A stretch of DNA of 64,000 bases from positions 29,858 through 93,857 of the forward strand of contig NZ_VISR01000037.1 of assembly GCF_007827595.1 (NCBI RefSeq), given 5' to 3'. A program made the translations under genes and the position numbers. Source of the stretch: Streptomyces sp. BK340. Lineage in GTDB: Bacteria; Actinomycetota; Actinomycetes; Streptomycetales; Streptomycetaceae. The notes beneath the pieces were generated by a model. It saw only the letters and a list, made by a program, of their open reading frames with translations, searched no databases and was not told the DNA's origin. Of this stretch, positions 42,536 through 51,119 are shown one piece after another. The first letter of the stretch is position 1, and the number at the start of each line of letters is the position of its first letter.

Positions 42536-43204
42536 ATGAACAACTCCGTAACGAACACCGTCCGGTTGCTCGGGGCGGGCCTGCGGGCCCTCCTCGTGCT
42601 GACCCTGGTGACGGGCGTCATCTATCCGCTGGTCGTCACCGGCATCGCCCAGGGGCTGTTCGGCGACAAGGCGAACGGCTCCGAGATCAAGGCGGACGGC
42701 AAGGTCGTCGGCTCGTCCCTGATCGGGCAGTCGTACAACCTGCCGCTGAAGAAGGGTCAGGAGACCCCGGAGCCCGACCTCAAGTGGTTCCAGGGCCGCC
42801 CGGCCAACGGGCTCGGCACCAACAGCGTCAACACCCGCTACAAGCTGGTCCTTTCGGGTGCCACCAACCTGGCTGCCGACAGCAAGGTCCTGGTCAAGCA
42901 GGTCGAGGACGCCAGGGCAGCGGTCGTCAAGGACAACTCGGTGCCCGGCTACACGGTCAGGCCCTCGGACGTCCCCGCCGACGCGGTGACCTCCTCCGGC
43001 TCCGGCCTCGACCCGGCCATCTCCCCGGAGTACGCCGAACTCCAGGTGCACCGCGTCGCCGCGAAGAACAATCTCCCGGTCGCGCAGGTGGAGAAGCTGG
43101 TCAAGGACCACACCGAGGGCCGCACCCTGGGCTTCATCGGCGAGCCCCGGGTGAACGTCCTCGAACTGAACAGCGCGCTCAAGGATCTCGCGGCCAAGCA
43201 GTGA
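42536..43204 (+). CDS. kdpC: K+-transporting ATPase subunit KdpC
   Basis: A 222-residue subunit with one N-terminal helix (ALLVLTLVTGVIYPLVVTG) and an exported domain holding SSLIGQSYNLP, WFQGRPAN and LDPAISPEYAELQVHRVA. It assembles with KdpAB and raises the K+/ATP affinity. ATG 42536 is five bases after the kdpB stop. A hairpin at 43224-43268 separates it from kdpE. Confidence 0.96.
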   Translation: MNNSVTNTVRLLGAGLRALLVLTLVTGVIYPLVVTGIAQGLFGDKANGSEIKADGKVVGSSLIGQSYNLPLKKGQETPEPDLKWFQGRPANGLGTNSVNTRYKLVLSGATNLAADSKVLVKQVEDARAAVVKDNSVPGYTVRPSDVPADAVTSSGSGLDPAISPEYAELQVHRVAAKNNLPVAQVEKLVKDHTEGRTLGFIGEPRVNVLELNSALKDLAAKQ

Positions 43205-43223
43205 CGGCCTTACGCGACCCGCA

Positions 43224-43268
43224 CGGGAGCCGGCGGCCCGGGAGACATCCCGGCACCGCCGGCTCCCG
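43224..43268 (+). terminator. Hairpin between kdpC and kdpE
   Basis: Perfect 13-bp arms CGGGAGCCGGCGG (43224-43236) and CCGCCGGCTCCCG (43256-43268) with a 19-base loop that itself holds a CCCGGG/CCCGG pairing. It probably lowers read-through from the transporter genes into the sensor genes, so that KdpED is made in smaller amounts, or protects the 3' end of the kdpFABC mRNA. Confidence 0.75.
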
Positions 43269-43295
43269 CAGCCATGACAGGAGAGGCGTACACCC

Positions 43296-43979
43296 ATGAC
43301 CCGGGTGCTCGTGGTGGAGGACGACCCGCAGCTCGTACGGGCCCTCGTGATCAATCTGCAGGCCCGCAAGTACGGCGTCGACGCGGCCCCCGACGGTGCC
43401 ACCGCGCTGCGGCTGGCGGCGGCCCGCCAGCCGGACGTGGTGCTGCTCGACCTCGGCCTGCCCGACATGGACGGTGTCGACGTCATCAAGGCGGTACGCG
43501 GCTGGACCCGGGTGCCGATCCTGGTCCTGTCGGCCCGGCAGTCCTCCGACGAGAAGGTCTCCGCCCTCGACGCCGGCGCCGACGACTACATCACCAAGCC
43601 GTTCAGCATGGACGAACTCCTGGCCCGGCTGCGGGCCGCCGTCCGCCGCGCCGAGGACCTGCCGACGGTCCCGGAGACCACGCTGGTGCGGACGGACGGG
43701 TTCACCGTCGACCTGCTCGCGAAGAAGGTCGTACGGGACGGCCGCGACGTACGTCTCACCCCGACCGAATGGCACCTGCTGGAGATCCTGGTCACCCACC
43801 CCGGCCGCCTGATCACCCAGAAGCAGCTGCTGCACGAGGTCTGGGGCGTCTCCCAGAGCAACAAGACCAACTATCTGCGGGTCTACATGGCCCAGTTGCG
43901 ACGCAAACTCGAGTCCGACCCCTCGAGTCCCCGCTATCTCATCACCGAGCCCGGTATGGGCTACCGCTTCGAAGGGTGA
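43296..43979 (+). CDS. kdpE: Response regulator KdpE
   Basis: A 227-residue OmpR-type regulator. The receiver has VVEDDPQLVRAL, the phospho-Asp in VVLLDLGLPDMDG (about 52) and the Lys in DDYITKPF. The winged helix ends with LLHEVWGVSQSNKTNYLRVY and GMGYRFEG. It should bind the repeats at 38438-38487 and related boxes. ATG 43296 follows AGGAGAGG. Unlike the common kdpDE order, it precedes kdpD here. Confidence 0.96.
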   Translation: MTRVLVVEDDPQLVRALVINLQARKYGVDAAPDGATALRLAAARQPDVVLLDLGLPDMDGVDVIKAVRGWTRVPILVLSARQSSDEKVSALDAGADDYITKPFSMDELLARLRAAVRRAEDLPTVPETTLVRTDGFTVDLLAKKVVRDGRDVRLTPTEWHLLEILVTHPGRLITQKQLLHEVWGVSQSNKTNYLRVYMAQLRRKLESDPSSPRYLITEPGMGYRFEG

Positions 43980-43981
43980 CC

Positions 43982-46528
43982 ATGGCACGCGGCAGACTCC
44001 GTATCTACCTCGGCGCGGCACCGGGCGTCGGCAAGACCTACGCCATGCTGTCCGAGGCGCACCGCCGGGTGGAGCGGGGCACCGACTGCGTGGTCGCCTA
44101 CGTCGAGCACCACCACCGGCCGCGCACCGAGGTGATGCTGCACGGCCTGGAGCAGATACCGCGCAAGGAGATCGAGTACCGGGACAGCGCCTTCACCGAG
44201 ATGGACGTCGACGCGGTCCTCGCCCGCCGTCCCCAGGTCGCCCTCGTGGACGAGCTGGCGCACACCAACGTTCCCGGCTCCCGCAACGCCAAGCGCTGGC
44301 AGGACGTCGAGGAGCTGCTCGCGGCGGGGATCGACGTGGTCTCGACCGTGAACATCCAGCACCTGGAGTCGCTCGGCGACGTGGTGGAGTCGATCACGGG
44401 GGTGCGGCAGCGGGAGACGGTGCCCGACGAGGTCGTACGGCGGGCCGGCCAGATCGAGCTGGTCGACATGTCGCCGCAGGCGCTGCGCCGCCGTATGGCG
44501 CACGGGAACATCTACAAGCCGGACAAGGTCGACGCGGCCCTGTCGAACTACTTCCGGCCCGGCAATCTCACCGCCCTGCGCGAGCTGGCGCTGCTGTGGG
44601 TCGCCGACCGGGTCGACGCCTATCTCCAGGAGTACCGCACCGAGCACCGGGTCTCGGCCATCTGGGGCTCGCGCGAGCGGATCGTGGTCGGCCTCACCGG
44701 CGGCCCCGAGGGGCGCACCCTGATCCGGCGCGCGGCCAGGCTGGCGGAGAAGGGCGCAGGCGGCGAGGTGATGGTCGTCTACATAGCCCACAGCGACGGC
44801 CTGACCTCGGCCTCCCCGAAGGAGCTGGCCGTCCAGCGCACCCTGGTGGAGGATCTGGGCGGCACCTTCCACCACGTGGTGGGCGACGACATACCGGCCG
44901 CGCTGCTGGACTTCGCGCGCGGTGTCAACGCCACCCAGATCGTGCTCGGCGTCTCCCGCCGCAAGGCCTGGCAGTACGTCTTCGGGCCCGGCGTCGGCGC
45001 CACGGTGGCCGTGGAGTCCGGCCCCGACCTCGACGTCCACCTCATCACGCACGACGAGGCGGGCAAGGGCCGCGGACTGCCCGTCGCCCGGGGCGCGCGG
45101 CTCGGCCGGGCCAGGATCATCTCGGGCTGGCTGGTCGGCATCGCCGGGCCCGCCCTGCTGACCTGGCTGCTGAGCGGTGTGTTCCCGGACGTCGGGCTCG
45201 CCAACGACATGCTGCTGTTCCTGACGGCGACGGTGGCGGCGGCCCTGCTGGGCGGCCTCTTCCCGGCCCTGGCCTCGGCGCTGGTCGGATCCCTCCTGCT
45301 GAACTGGTACTTCACCCCGCCCGTCCACACCCTGACGATCGCCGACCCGGAGAACATCGTCGCCATCGCCATCTTCGTCGGGGTGGCCGTGTCGGTCGCC
45401 TCGGTGGTGGGGCTGGCGGCCCGGCGCACCCACCAGGCGGCGCGGCTGCGCGCGGAGTCGGAGATCCTCTCCTTCCTCGCGGGCAGTGTGCTGCGCGGTG
45501 AGACGGGCCTGGAGGAGCTGCTGGAGCGGGTCCGCGAGACCTTCGGCATGGAGTCGGCCGCCCTGCTGGAACGCGAGAGCGACGTGGCGCCCTGGACCTG
45601 CGCGGGCAGCGTGGGCCCGCGCCCCTGCGCCGCGCCCGAGGGCGCGGACGTCGAGGTCCCGGCCGGCGACCACATGTCCCTCGCCCTGACCGGCCGCGTC
45701 CTGCCCGCCGAGGACCGCCGGGTGCTGGCCGCCTTCGCCGCGCAGGCCGTCGTGGTGCTGGACCGCCGGCGCCTCCAGGAGGAGGCCGACCGGGCCAAGG
45801 AACTGGCCGAGGGCAACCGCATCCGCACCGCCCTGCTGGCCGCCGTCAGCCACGACCTGCGCACCCCGCTCGCCGGCATCAAGGCGGCGGTCACATCCCT
45901 GCGCACGGAGGACGTCGAATGGTCCGAGGCCGACCAGGCCGAACTCCTCGCGGCCATCGAGGAGGGCGCCGACCGCCTGGACCACCTGGTCGGCAACCTC
46001 CTCGACATGTCCCGTCTCCAGACCGGCACCGTCACCCCGCTCCTGCGCGAGACCGACCTCGACGAGGTGATCCCGATGGCGCTGGGCGGCGTACCCGAGG
46101 ACAGCGTCGAGCTGGACATCCCGGAGAGCCTGCCCATGGTCGACGTGGACCGGGGCCTGCTGGAGCGGTCGGTCGCCAACGTCGTGGAGAACGCGGTCAA
46201 GTACAGCCCGCCGGGCGAGCCGGTCCTGGTCGCGGCCAGCGCCCTCGCCGACCGGGTGGAGGTCCGCGTCGTCGACCGCGGCCCGGGCGTGCCCGACGAG
46301 GCCAAGTCCCGTATCTTCGAACCCTTCCAGCGCTACGGCGACTCACCCCGCGGCGCCGGAGTGGGCCTCGGCCTCGCGGTCGCCCGCGGCTTCGCGGAGG
46401 CGATCGGCGGCACGCTGAACGCCGAGGACACGCCCGGCGGCGGGCTCACGATGGTCCTCGGCCTGCCGAGGTCCGGGGCGGTCCGGGCACGGCAGGCGCG
46501 GGGACCACGGGAGACGGCGATCACCTGA
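43982..46528 (+). CDS. kdpD: Sensor histidine kinase KdpD
   Basis: An 848-residue intact KdpD: N-terminal KdpD domain with Walker A (LRIYLGAAPGVGKTYAM), a USP-like domain to about 360 (a candidate site for c-di-AMP as in other KdpD proteins), four membrane helices (about 380-480), a GAF-like region, the H box AAVSHDLRTPLAGIKAAV (His near 623) and the ATPase end (NVVENAVKYSPPGEPV, DRGPGVPDEAK, GVGLGLAVARGF). It phosphorylates KdpE on K+ shortage. ATG 43982 is two bases after kdpE. It is the template for reading the remnant at 34346. Confidence 0.97.
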   Translation: MARGRLRIYLGAAPGVGKTYAMLSEAHRRVERGTDCVVAYVEHHHRPRTEVMLHGLEQIPRKEIEYRDSAFTEMDVDAVLARRPQVALVDELAHTNVPGSRNAKRWQDVEELLAAGIDVVSTVNIQHLESLGDVVESITGVRQRETVPDEVVRRAGQIELVDMSPQALRRRMAHGNIYKPDKVDAALSNYFRPGNLTALRELALLWVADRVDAYLQEYRTEHRVSAIWGSRERIVVGLTGGPEGRTLIRRAARLAEKGAGGEVMVVYIAHSDGLTSASPKELAVQRTLVEDLGGTFHHVVGDDIPAALLDFARGVNATQIVLGVSRRKAWQYVFGPGVGATVAVESGPDLDVHLITHDEAGKGRGLPVARGARLGRARIISGWLVGIAGPALLTWLLSGVFPDVGLANDMLLFLTATVAAALLGGLFPALASALVGSLLLNWYFTPPVHTLTIADPENIVAIAIFVGVAVSVASVVGLAARRTHQAARLRAESEILSFLAGSVLRGETGLEELLERVRETFGMESAALLERESDVAPWTCAGSVGPRPCAAPEGADVEVPAGDHMSLALTGRVLPAEDRRVLAAFAAQAVVVLDRRRLQEEADRAKELAEGNRIRTALLAAVSHDLRTPLAGIKAAVTSLRTEDVEWSEADQAELLAAIEEGADRLDHLVGNLLDMSRLQTGTVTPLLRETDLDEVIPMALGGVPEDSVELDIPESLPMVDVDRGLLERSVANVVENAVKYSPPGEPVLVAASALADRVEVRVVDRGPGVPDEAKSRIFEPFQRYGDSPRGAGVGLGLAVARGFAEAIGGTLNAEDTPGGGLTMVLGLPRSGAVRARQARGPRETAIT

Positions 46529-46636
46529 ACACCTGCTCCGCAGGTCGGGGACGGTGGAAACCGGCAAGGTCGGGCGCCCGGACACTGCCGGGATACGCAC
46601 AAGAACCGGTGGCGTACCGGAGCGGAAGCTGTGCGC

Positions 46637-47728
46637 ATGACCAATGTTCAACCGCATCCGCGCCGCACCGCGGGCAGGGGCACGGTGGGGTCGCTGGCCC
46701 TCTGTGCGCTGCTGCTCGTGGCAGCCGGCGTGGCCGCGTGGTTCATCCCGAACGCCGCCTCGGACGAGCAGGCCTGGCACCGTGCCACGCCCTGCGCGGC
46801 CGGGACGCCCGCCGCCGGGCGGGACAACTGCCTGACCAGCGTCCCGGCGGTCATCGCGCGCACCGACGTCAACATGCCCAAGCAGCCCAGCTGGCTGTAC
46901 TTCAAGGACAGCCGGCCGCTGCACCGGCTTCAGGTCTCGGCCGATGCGGCCCAGGACTTCGAGGCCGGCGACCACGTGCGACTGACCGTCTGGCGCGGGC
47001 AGGTGATGGAGGTGGCCGGCGCGGGGAACAGCTGGCACGAGCACATCATCACCGCCCGCTCCCTGGCCGTCGTGACGGCGCTGCTGGCCCTGGCCGCGGG
47101 CTACCCGGCGGCGATGGTGCTGGTGCGTCTGCGGGGACGCCGGCTGCCCGACGGCGAAGTGCTCCCCTCGGCCCTGCCGTTCGCGGGCGCCCTCGCGGGC
47201 ACCGCCCTGTGGCTGCTGCCCCTGTGCTTCCTGCACCCCACCGACCTGCTCGCCTCGCCCACGCGGATCGTCTGGGCGGCCGCGGGCTGGCTGCTCAGCC
47301 TGGCCCTGCTCGCCGCGGCCTGGCGCGCGACCCGCATCCGTACGCCCGAGGGCGTTGCGGCGGCCGGCCGGCCGGCGGAGGGTGAGGCCGACGGAGCGGC
47401 CCGGCAGCCGGGTCAGGACGAGGTGTTCGTGTCCGCCTGGTTCCTGGAGCCCACGGACTTCAACCCGCACGGCTTCGGCACCCACATCGCCCTCGGGGAC
47501 GGCGCACCCGCGGTGACCCCCGGCCCGGGCCGCTACGCGGCGAAGCGCATCCCGGTCGAGCGGCTGACCGTCAGGAACGTACGACGGGCCCGGGACAGCG
47601 ACGGCGACACCGTCCCCAGGAGCTGGCACATCGCCGAACTCGACGACGCCGGAACCCCGATCCGGCTGGCCGCGGCCCCGGACGACCTGACGCGCATCAT
47701 CCGCGCGCTGGAGCCGGCCGGGGCCTGA
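46637..47728 (+). CDS. Hypothetical multi-pass membrane protein
   Basis: A 363-residue protein with about four helices: 17-35, then an outside domain with two Cys (TPCAAG, DNCLTS) and WLYFKDSRPLHRLQVS, then helices near 138-158, 178-200 and 212-230, and a cytoplasmic C-terminal half (FVSAWFLEPTDFNPHGFGTH). The topology resembles DUF3592-like or envelope-sensing proteins, but I cannot name it. ATG 46637 and GTG 46631 are both possible from the same GGAAG/GGAG. It follows kdpD by 108 bases and could be read with it. Confidence 0.8.
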   Translation: MTNVQPHPRRTAGRGTVGSLALCALLLVAAGVAAWFIPNAASDEQAWHRATPCAAGTPAAGRDNCLTSVPAVIARTDVNMPKQPSWLYFKDSRPLHRLQVSADAAQDFEAGDHVRLTVWRGQVMEVAGAGNSWHEHIITARSLAVVTALLALAAGYPAAMVLVRLRGRRLPDGEVLPSALPFAGALAGTALWLLPLCFLHPTDLLASPTRIVWAAAGWLLSLALLAAAWRATRIRTPEGVAAAGRPAEGEADGAARQPGQDEVFVSAWFLEPTDFNPHGFGTHIALGDGAPAVTPGPGRYAAKRIPVERLTVRNVRRARDSDGDTVPRSWHIAELDDAGTPIRLAAAPDDLTRIIRALEPAGA

Positions 47729-47744
47729 CGACGGTTCGGCCGGC

Positions 47745-49724
47745 TCAGCGCACGGTCACGGACCCGGTCGTGGCCGATCCGTTGGTCCAGCCGTAGCGGT
47801 GGGCGGTGACCTTGACCGTGATCTTCTGACCCCGGTCGGCCCGCACCAGCACATAGGTGGACCTGGTGGCGCCGGTGATGGTGTGGCCGTTGCGCTTCCA
47901 GGAGTAGCTGTAGGAAGTGGCGGCCGGCGACCAGGTCCCGTGGGCGGCGGTCAGCTTGGCGCCGACCTTCGCGGTGCCGCTGACCGCCGGGGCCTTGGTG
48001 GCCTTCAGGGCGGGGCCGACGGCGACCGCGACGGCCGGCGAGGTGGAACCGGTCGCCCCGGCGCCGTTGCTGACCGTGACCTTGCAGGACACCTTGTGGG
48101 TGTAGTCGTCGGAGGTCAGGGTGCGGGTCTTGGCGGTGGCGCCCGGGACCGCCTTGCCGTCGCGCAGCCAGGACCAGGCGGCCGTGGCGTTGTAGCCGGT
48201 CCAGGCGGCGTTGCAGGTGAGCTTGGAGCCGGTGCGGGCGGTCCCGCCGACGACGGCCTTGGAGGTGATCTCCGGCTTGGTCAGCAGCGTCTGGGACTGG
48301 GCCCAGAGCTGCGAGGTGTAGCTGCCGGGGGAGATGTCCACCGCCTTGCGCCACACCAGCGTGGCCCGGCCGTCGGGTCCGGCGGCGATCTCACCGGAGA
48401 GCGCGTCCGTGTCGGGGACGTCGGCGACGGGCGTGCTGTTGAGGGCGGTCGCCTTGCTCCACGTGCCGTCGGCCCGGACCGCCCACTCCAGGTAGTGGTC
48501 GTCGCCGTTGTCGATGGAGGGCGTCTGCGGCCACACCACCTGGACGGTGCCGTCGGCGCCGATGGCGGCGGACACCTGCCAGTCGACGTACCCGGTGGAC
48601 AGCGTCTTCGGCGCGGACCAGGTGCCGGTGGCGGCGCTGCGGGTGGCGGTCTGCACGACCGGGGTGCCGGCGCTGCTGCTCCAGCCCTCCCACACGTAGG
48701 TGACGTCCCCGTCGGGGGCGGCCAGCGGGCCGCTGTCGTCGCCGTCGTCGATCGAGGCGACCGCGGTCTGCGCGGAACCCCAGTCCCCCGTGGGCGAGGT
48801 CCGGGTCGCGGACTTCAGGTCGGTCTTGTTCGTGGCGGCACCGGCGTCGTGCCACAGCACGGTGGTGCGGCCGTGCGCGTCCATCGACACCTGCGCGTCG
48901 CCGGAGGCGGCGGTGGTGCCGGGCAGGACCGCGGGGCTGCTCCAGTCGCCGCCGGCGGAGGAGCGGGTGACGGTGGAGACGACGTGCTTGTCGTCGTCGA
49001 GCTTGTCGCGGGTCTCCCACACCGTGGTGGCCGCTCCGTCGGGGGCCACCGCGAGGTCGAGGCTCCAGAACGAGCCGCTGGAGAAGGAGCCCAGCTGCTC
49101 GGCCGCGGACCAGGCGGACGCGCCGGGGGCGAGGGTGGCGGTCATCACCTGGTAGTGCAGGGAGCCGTCACCCTGGTCCCACACGGCGGTGACGGTGCCG
49201 TCGGCCGCGGCGGCGAGACGCGGAGTGGACATGTCCAGGCCGTCGTGGGTCGCGAGCGTGCCCGGGTCCGACCAGGCGCCCGCCGCCGCGTCCCAGGTGG
49301 TGAAACGGGCGGCCAGCGATCCGTCGGCGCCGTTGCCGGTCAGCCAGGTCACCACGGCACCGCCGTCGGCGGTCACCGCCAGCACGGCCCGGGCGTTCGC
49401 GCCCTGGTTCGTGAGCAGCGTCCTGGGCGTCCCCCACGTGCCGCTGCCGGCGGGCCGGACGGCGGCCCGGATCTCCCAGTCGGCGGCCCCGGCCTGCTGG
49501 TCGCGCCACAGCGCGAACGCGGTGCCGTCACCGGCCACCTGGACGTCGATCAGACTCTGCCGGCCGTCCGAGCCGGTCACGCCGGCCGCGGTGCTCCACG
49601 GACCGGCCGACGCCGTGTACCCGGATGCGGCGGCGGGCAGGGCGGGGCCCCATACGACCGCGGTCGCCGCTGCTGCCGCGAGTGCGACGGCGGCGGCTCC
49701 CGGTCTGCGTATCTTCACTGCCAC
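47745..49724 (-). CDS. Large secreted repeat protein with Ig-like end
   Basis: A 659-residue exported protein. The signal peptide spans about 1-35 (AAVALAAAAATAVVWGPALP). Then six or more repeats of 55-65 residues occur with the pattern W..P..L ... DG..T.VW (for example AAADGTVTAVWDQGDGSLHY and VAPDGAATTVWETRDKLDDD), a beta-propeller-like array. The last 170 residues are two Ig-like repeats (TARTGSKLTCNAAWTGY with SWLRDGKAVPGATAKT; TAKVGAKLTAAHGTWSP with SWKRNGHTITGATRST). GTG 49724, five bases after AGGAG, is preferred over upstream starts. Probably binds a surface or polymer; no enzyme motif. Confidence 0.87.
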   Translation of the reverse strand: MAVKIRRPGAAAVALAAAAATAVVWGPALPAAASGYTASAGPWSTAAGVTGSDGRQSLIDVQVAGDGTAFALWRDQQAGAADWEIRAAVRPAGSGTWGTPRTLLTNQGANARAVLAVTADGGAVVTWLTGNGADGSLAARFTTWDAAAGAWSDPGTLATHDGLDMSTPRLAAAADGTVTAVWDQGDGSLHYQVMTATLAPGASAWSAAEQLGSFSSGSFWSLDLAVAPDGAATTVWETRDKLDDDKHVVSTVTRSSAGGDWSSPAVLPGTTAASGDAQVSMDAHGRTTVLWHDAGAATNKTDLKSATRTSPTGDWGSAQTAVASIDDGDDSGPLAAPDGDVTYVWEGWSSSAGTPVVQTATRSAATGTWSAPKTLSTGYVDWQVSAAIGADGTVQVVWPQTPSIDNGDDHYLEWAVRADGTWSKATALNSTPVADVPDTDALSGEIAAGPDGRATLVWRKAVDISPGSYTSQLWAQSQTLLTKPEITSKAVVGGTARTGSKLTCNAAWTGYNATAAWSWLRDGKAVPGATAKTRTLTSDDYTHKVSCKVTVSNGAGATGSTSPAVAVAVGPALKATKAPAVSGTAKVGAKLTAAHGTWSPAATSYSYSWKRNGHTITGATRSTYVLVRADRGQKITVKVTAHRYGWTNGSATTGSVTVR

Positions 49725-49907
49725 TACGACTCCTGATCCCCTGGGCGACGGCACCGTTCCCGGCGCCGGCTGGAGGATGACGGTATCCGGCCAGGATCTA
49801 CATTGCCCGGAACCGGCAGTCTCGAGTGGATCAAGATTTCCGGCTTCTGCTTGCCCGGCAATGCGCAGGCGAGCGTCATTGCCGGGGCGCGGACGCCGTG
49901 GGTCGGG

Positions 49908-50951
49908 TCAGCGTGCTGACGTGGCGCGGAATCGCCGGCGGAGAACGGTTCCGCCGAGGAGCAGGGCCACGCTCGCGCCGGCGACGGGCAGCATGCCGTC
50001 CGCACCGGTGTGCGCGAGCGGGGTCGTGCCGGGGTGCACGGTGATGGTGTGACCCGGCTGCGGGTGGTTAACGGGGACGGGCGGCTTCTTCACCGGAGGG
50101 GTCTGGACCGGCGGGGTCTGGACCGGAGGGGTCTGGACCGGAGGGGTCTGGACCGGAGGGGTCTGGACCGGAGGGGTCTGGACCGGCGGAGTCTGAACCG
50201 GCGGAGTCTGAACCGGCGGAGTCTGGACCGGAGGGGTCTGAACCGGAGGGGTCTGGACCGGAGGGGTCTGGACCGGCGGGGTCTGGACCGGCGGGGTCTG
50301 GACCGGCGGGGTCTTGACCGGCGGCGTGGTGGTGACGCTGGAGCCGCCGTTCACGGACGTGTTGCCGAGCACCGGGTTGAGAACCCCGGGCGCGTTCACC
50401 GTGTTGCCGCTGACGTTCACCGGCAGGTGCACGGGCAGCTGGACGTTGTTGCCGCTGATGACGCCCGGGGAGTCCGTGGCCGTGCCCCGGGCCGTCGTCT
50501 GGGCGGAGTTGCCGCCCGCGCCGCCGGCGTTGGCGCAGGAGTTGCCCGCGGCCGGGTTCAGCAGCCCCACGACGTTCACGGTGTTCCCGCAGGCGTTCAC
50601 CGGGACGTGCACGGGGAGCTGGATGGTGTTGCCGCTGATGACGCCGGGGGAGTCCGCGGTCTTGCCCTCGGCCGCCGCCTGGGCGGAGTTGCCGCCCGCG
50701 CCGCCCGCGCCGCCGGTGTTGGCGCAGGCGTTGCCCGCGGCCGGGTTCAGGAGCCCCACCACGTTCACGGTGTTCCCGCAGGCGTTCACCGGGATGTGCA
50801 CGGGGAGCTGGATGGTGTTGCCGGAGACCACACCGGGCGAACCGGACGTGGAGCCGTTCGCCACCGAGTCGGCGTGCGCCGAAGTCGCCACGGCCATCGC
50901 GCCCGTGGCGGCCACGACGGCGATCACGCTGTTTCGGGTAACCCGCTTCAT
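49908..50951 (-). CDS. Long three-domain chaplin with sortase signal
   Basis: A 347-residue cell-wall chaplin, a hydrophobic amyloid-forming protein of aerial hyphae and spores. After the signal peptide (to about 28) come three chaplin domains near 38-77, 100-145 and 160-205, each with SPGV(V/I)SGN and LPVH(I/V/L)PVN. Domains 1 and 2 keep the Cys pair (VNACGNTVNVVGLLNP ... CAN), whereas domain 3 has VNVSGNTVNAPGVLNP and no Cys. A Pro-rich stalk of 14 PPVQT units follows and the end is a class-E sortase signal, LAHTG near 312, then a hydrophobic helix and RRRF. Known long chaplins usually have two domains. ATG 50951 follows AGGGAACC. Confidence 0.93.
   Translation of the reverse strand: MKRVTRNSVIAVVAATGAMAVATSAHADSVANGSTSGSPGVVSGNTIQLPVHIPVNACGNTVNVVGLLNPAAGNACANTGGAGGAGGNSAQAAAEGKTADSPGVISGNTIQLPVHVPVNACGNTVNVVGLLNPAAGNSCANAGGAGGNSAQTTARGTATDSPGVISGNNVQLPVHLPVNVSGNTVNAPGVLNPVLGNTSVNGGSSVTTTPPVKTPPVQTPPVQTPPVQTPPVQTPPVQTPPVQTPPVQTPPVQTPPVQTPPVQTPPVQTPPVQTPPVQTPPVQTPPVKKPPVPVNHPQPGHTITVHPGTTPLAHTGADGMLPVAGASVALLLGGTVLRRRFRATSAR
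50101..50310. repeat. 14 x 15-bp minisatellite in the chaplin stalk
   Basis: Fourteen contiguous 15-bp units of the form GTCTGGACCGGAGGG (plus-strand reading) with small changes (GGC for GGA, AACC for GACC, a final A for G), flanked by one unit with a Lys codon on each side. They encode PPVQT on the minus strand. It is not a CRISPR, since there are no spacers. Copy number is likely to vary between strains. Confidence 0.95.
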
Positions 50952-51119
50952 TAAGGTTCCCTGCCTTCCATACAAGGTCGCGGGCACTCGCCCGCAAACG
51001 AAGAAACGGTGGTTTACCCGTCCGGGTTATGACGAATCAGCCTTTCGCACCATCGAACAACAGAACCCGCACGTGGCACGTGCGCACAGAACCGCCCGTC
51101 CGGCCCCGTCACACCGCGC

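Noticed and set aside
50101..50310. Tandem repeats as a CRISPR array
   Set aside because: Units are contiguous, encode PPVQT in frame and have no spacers or cas genes.
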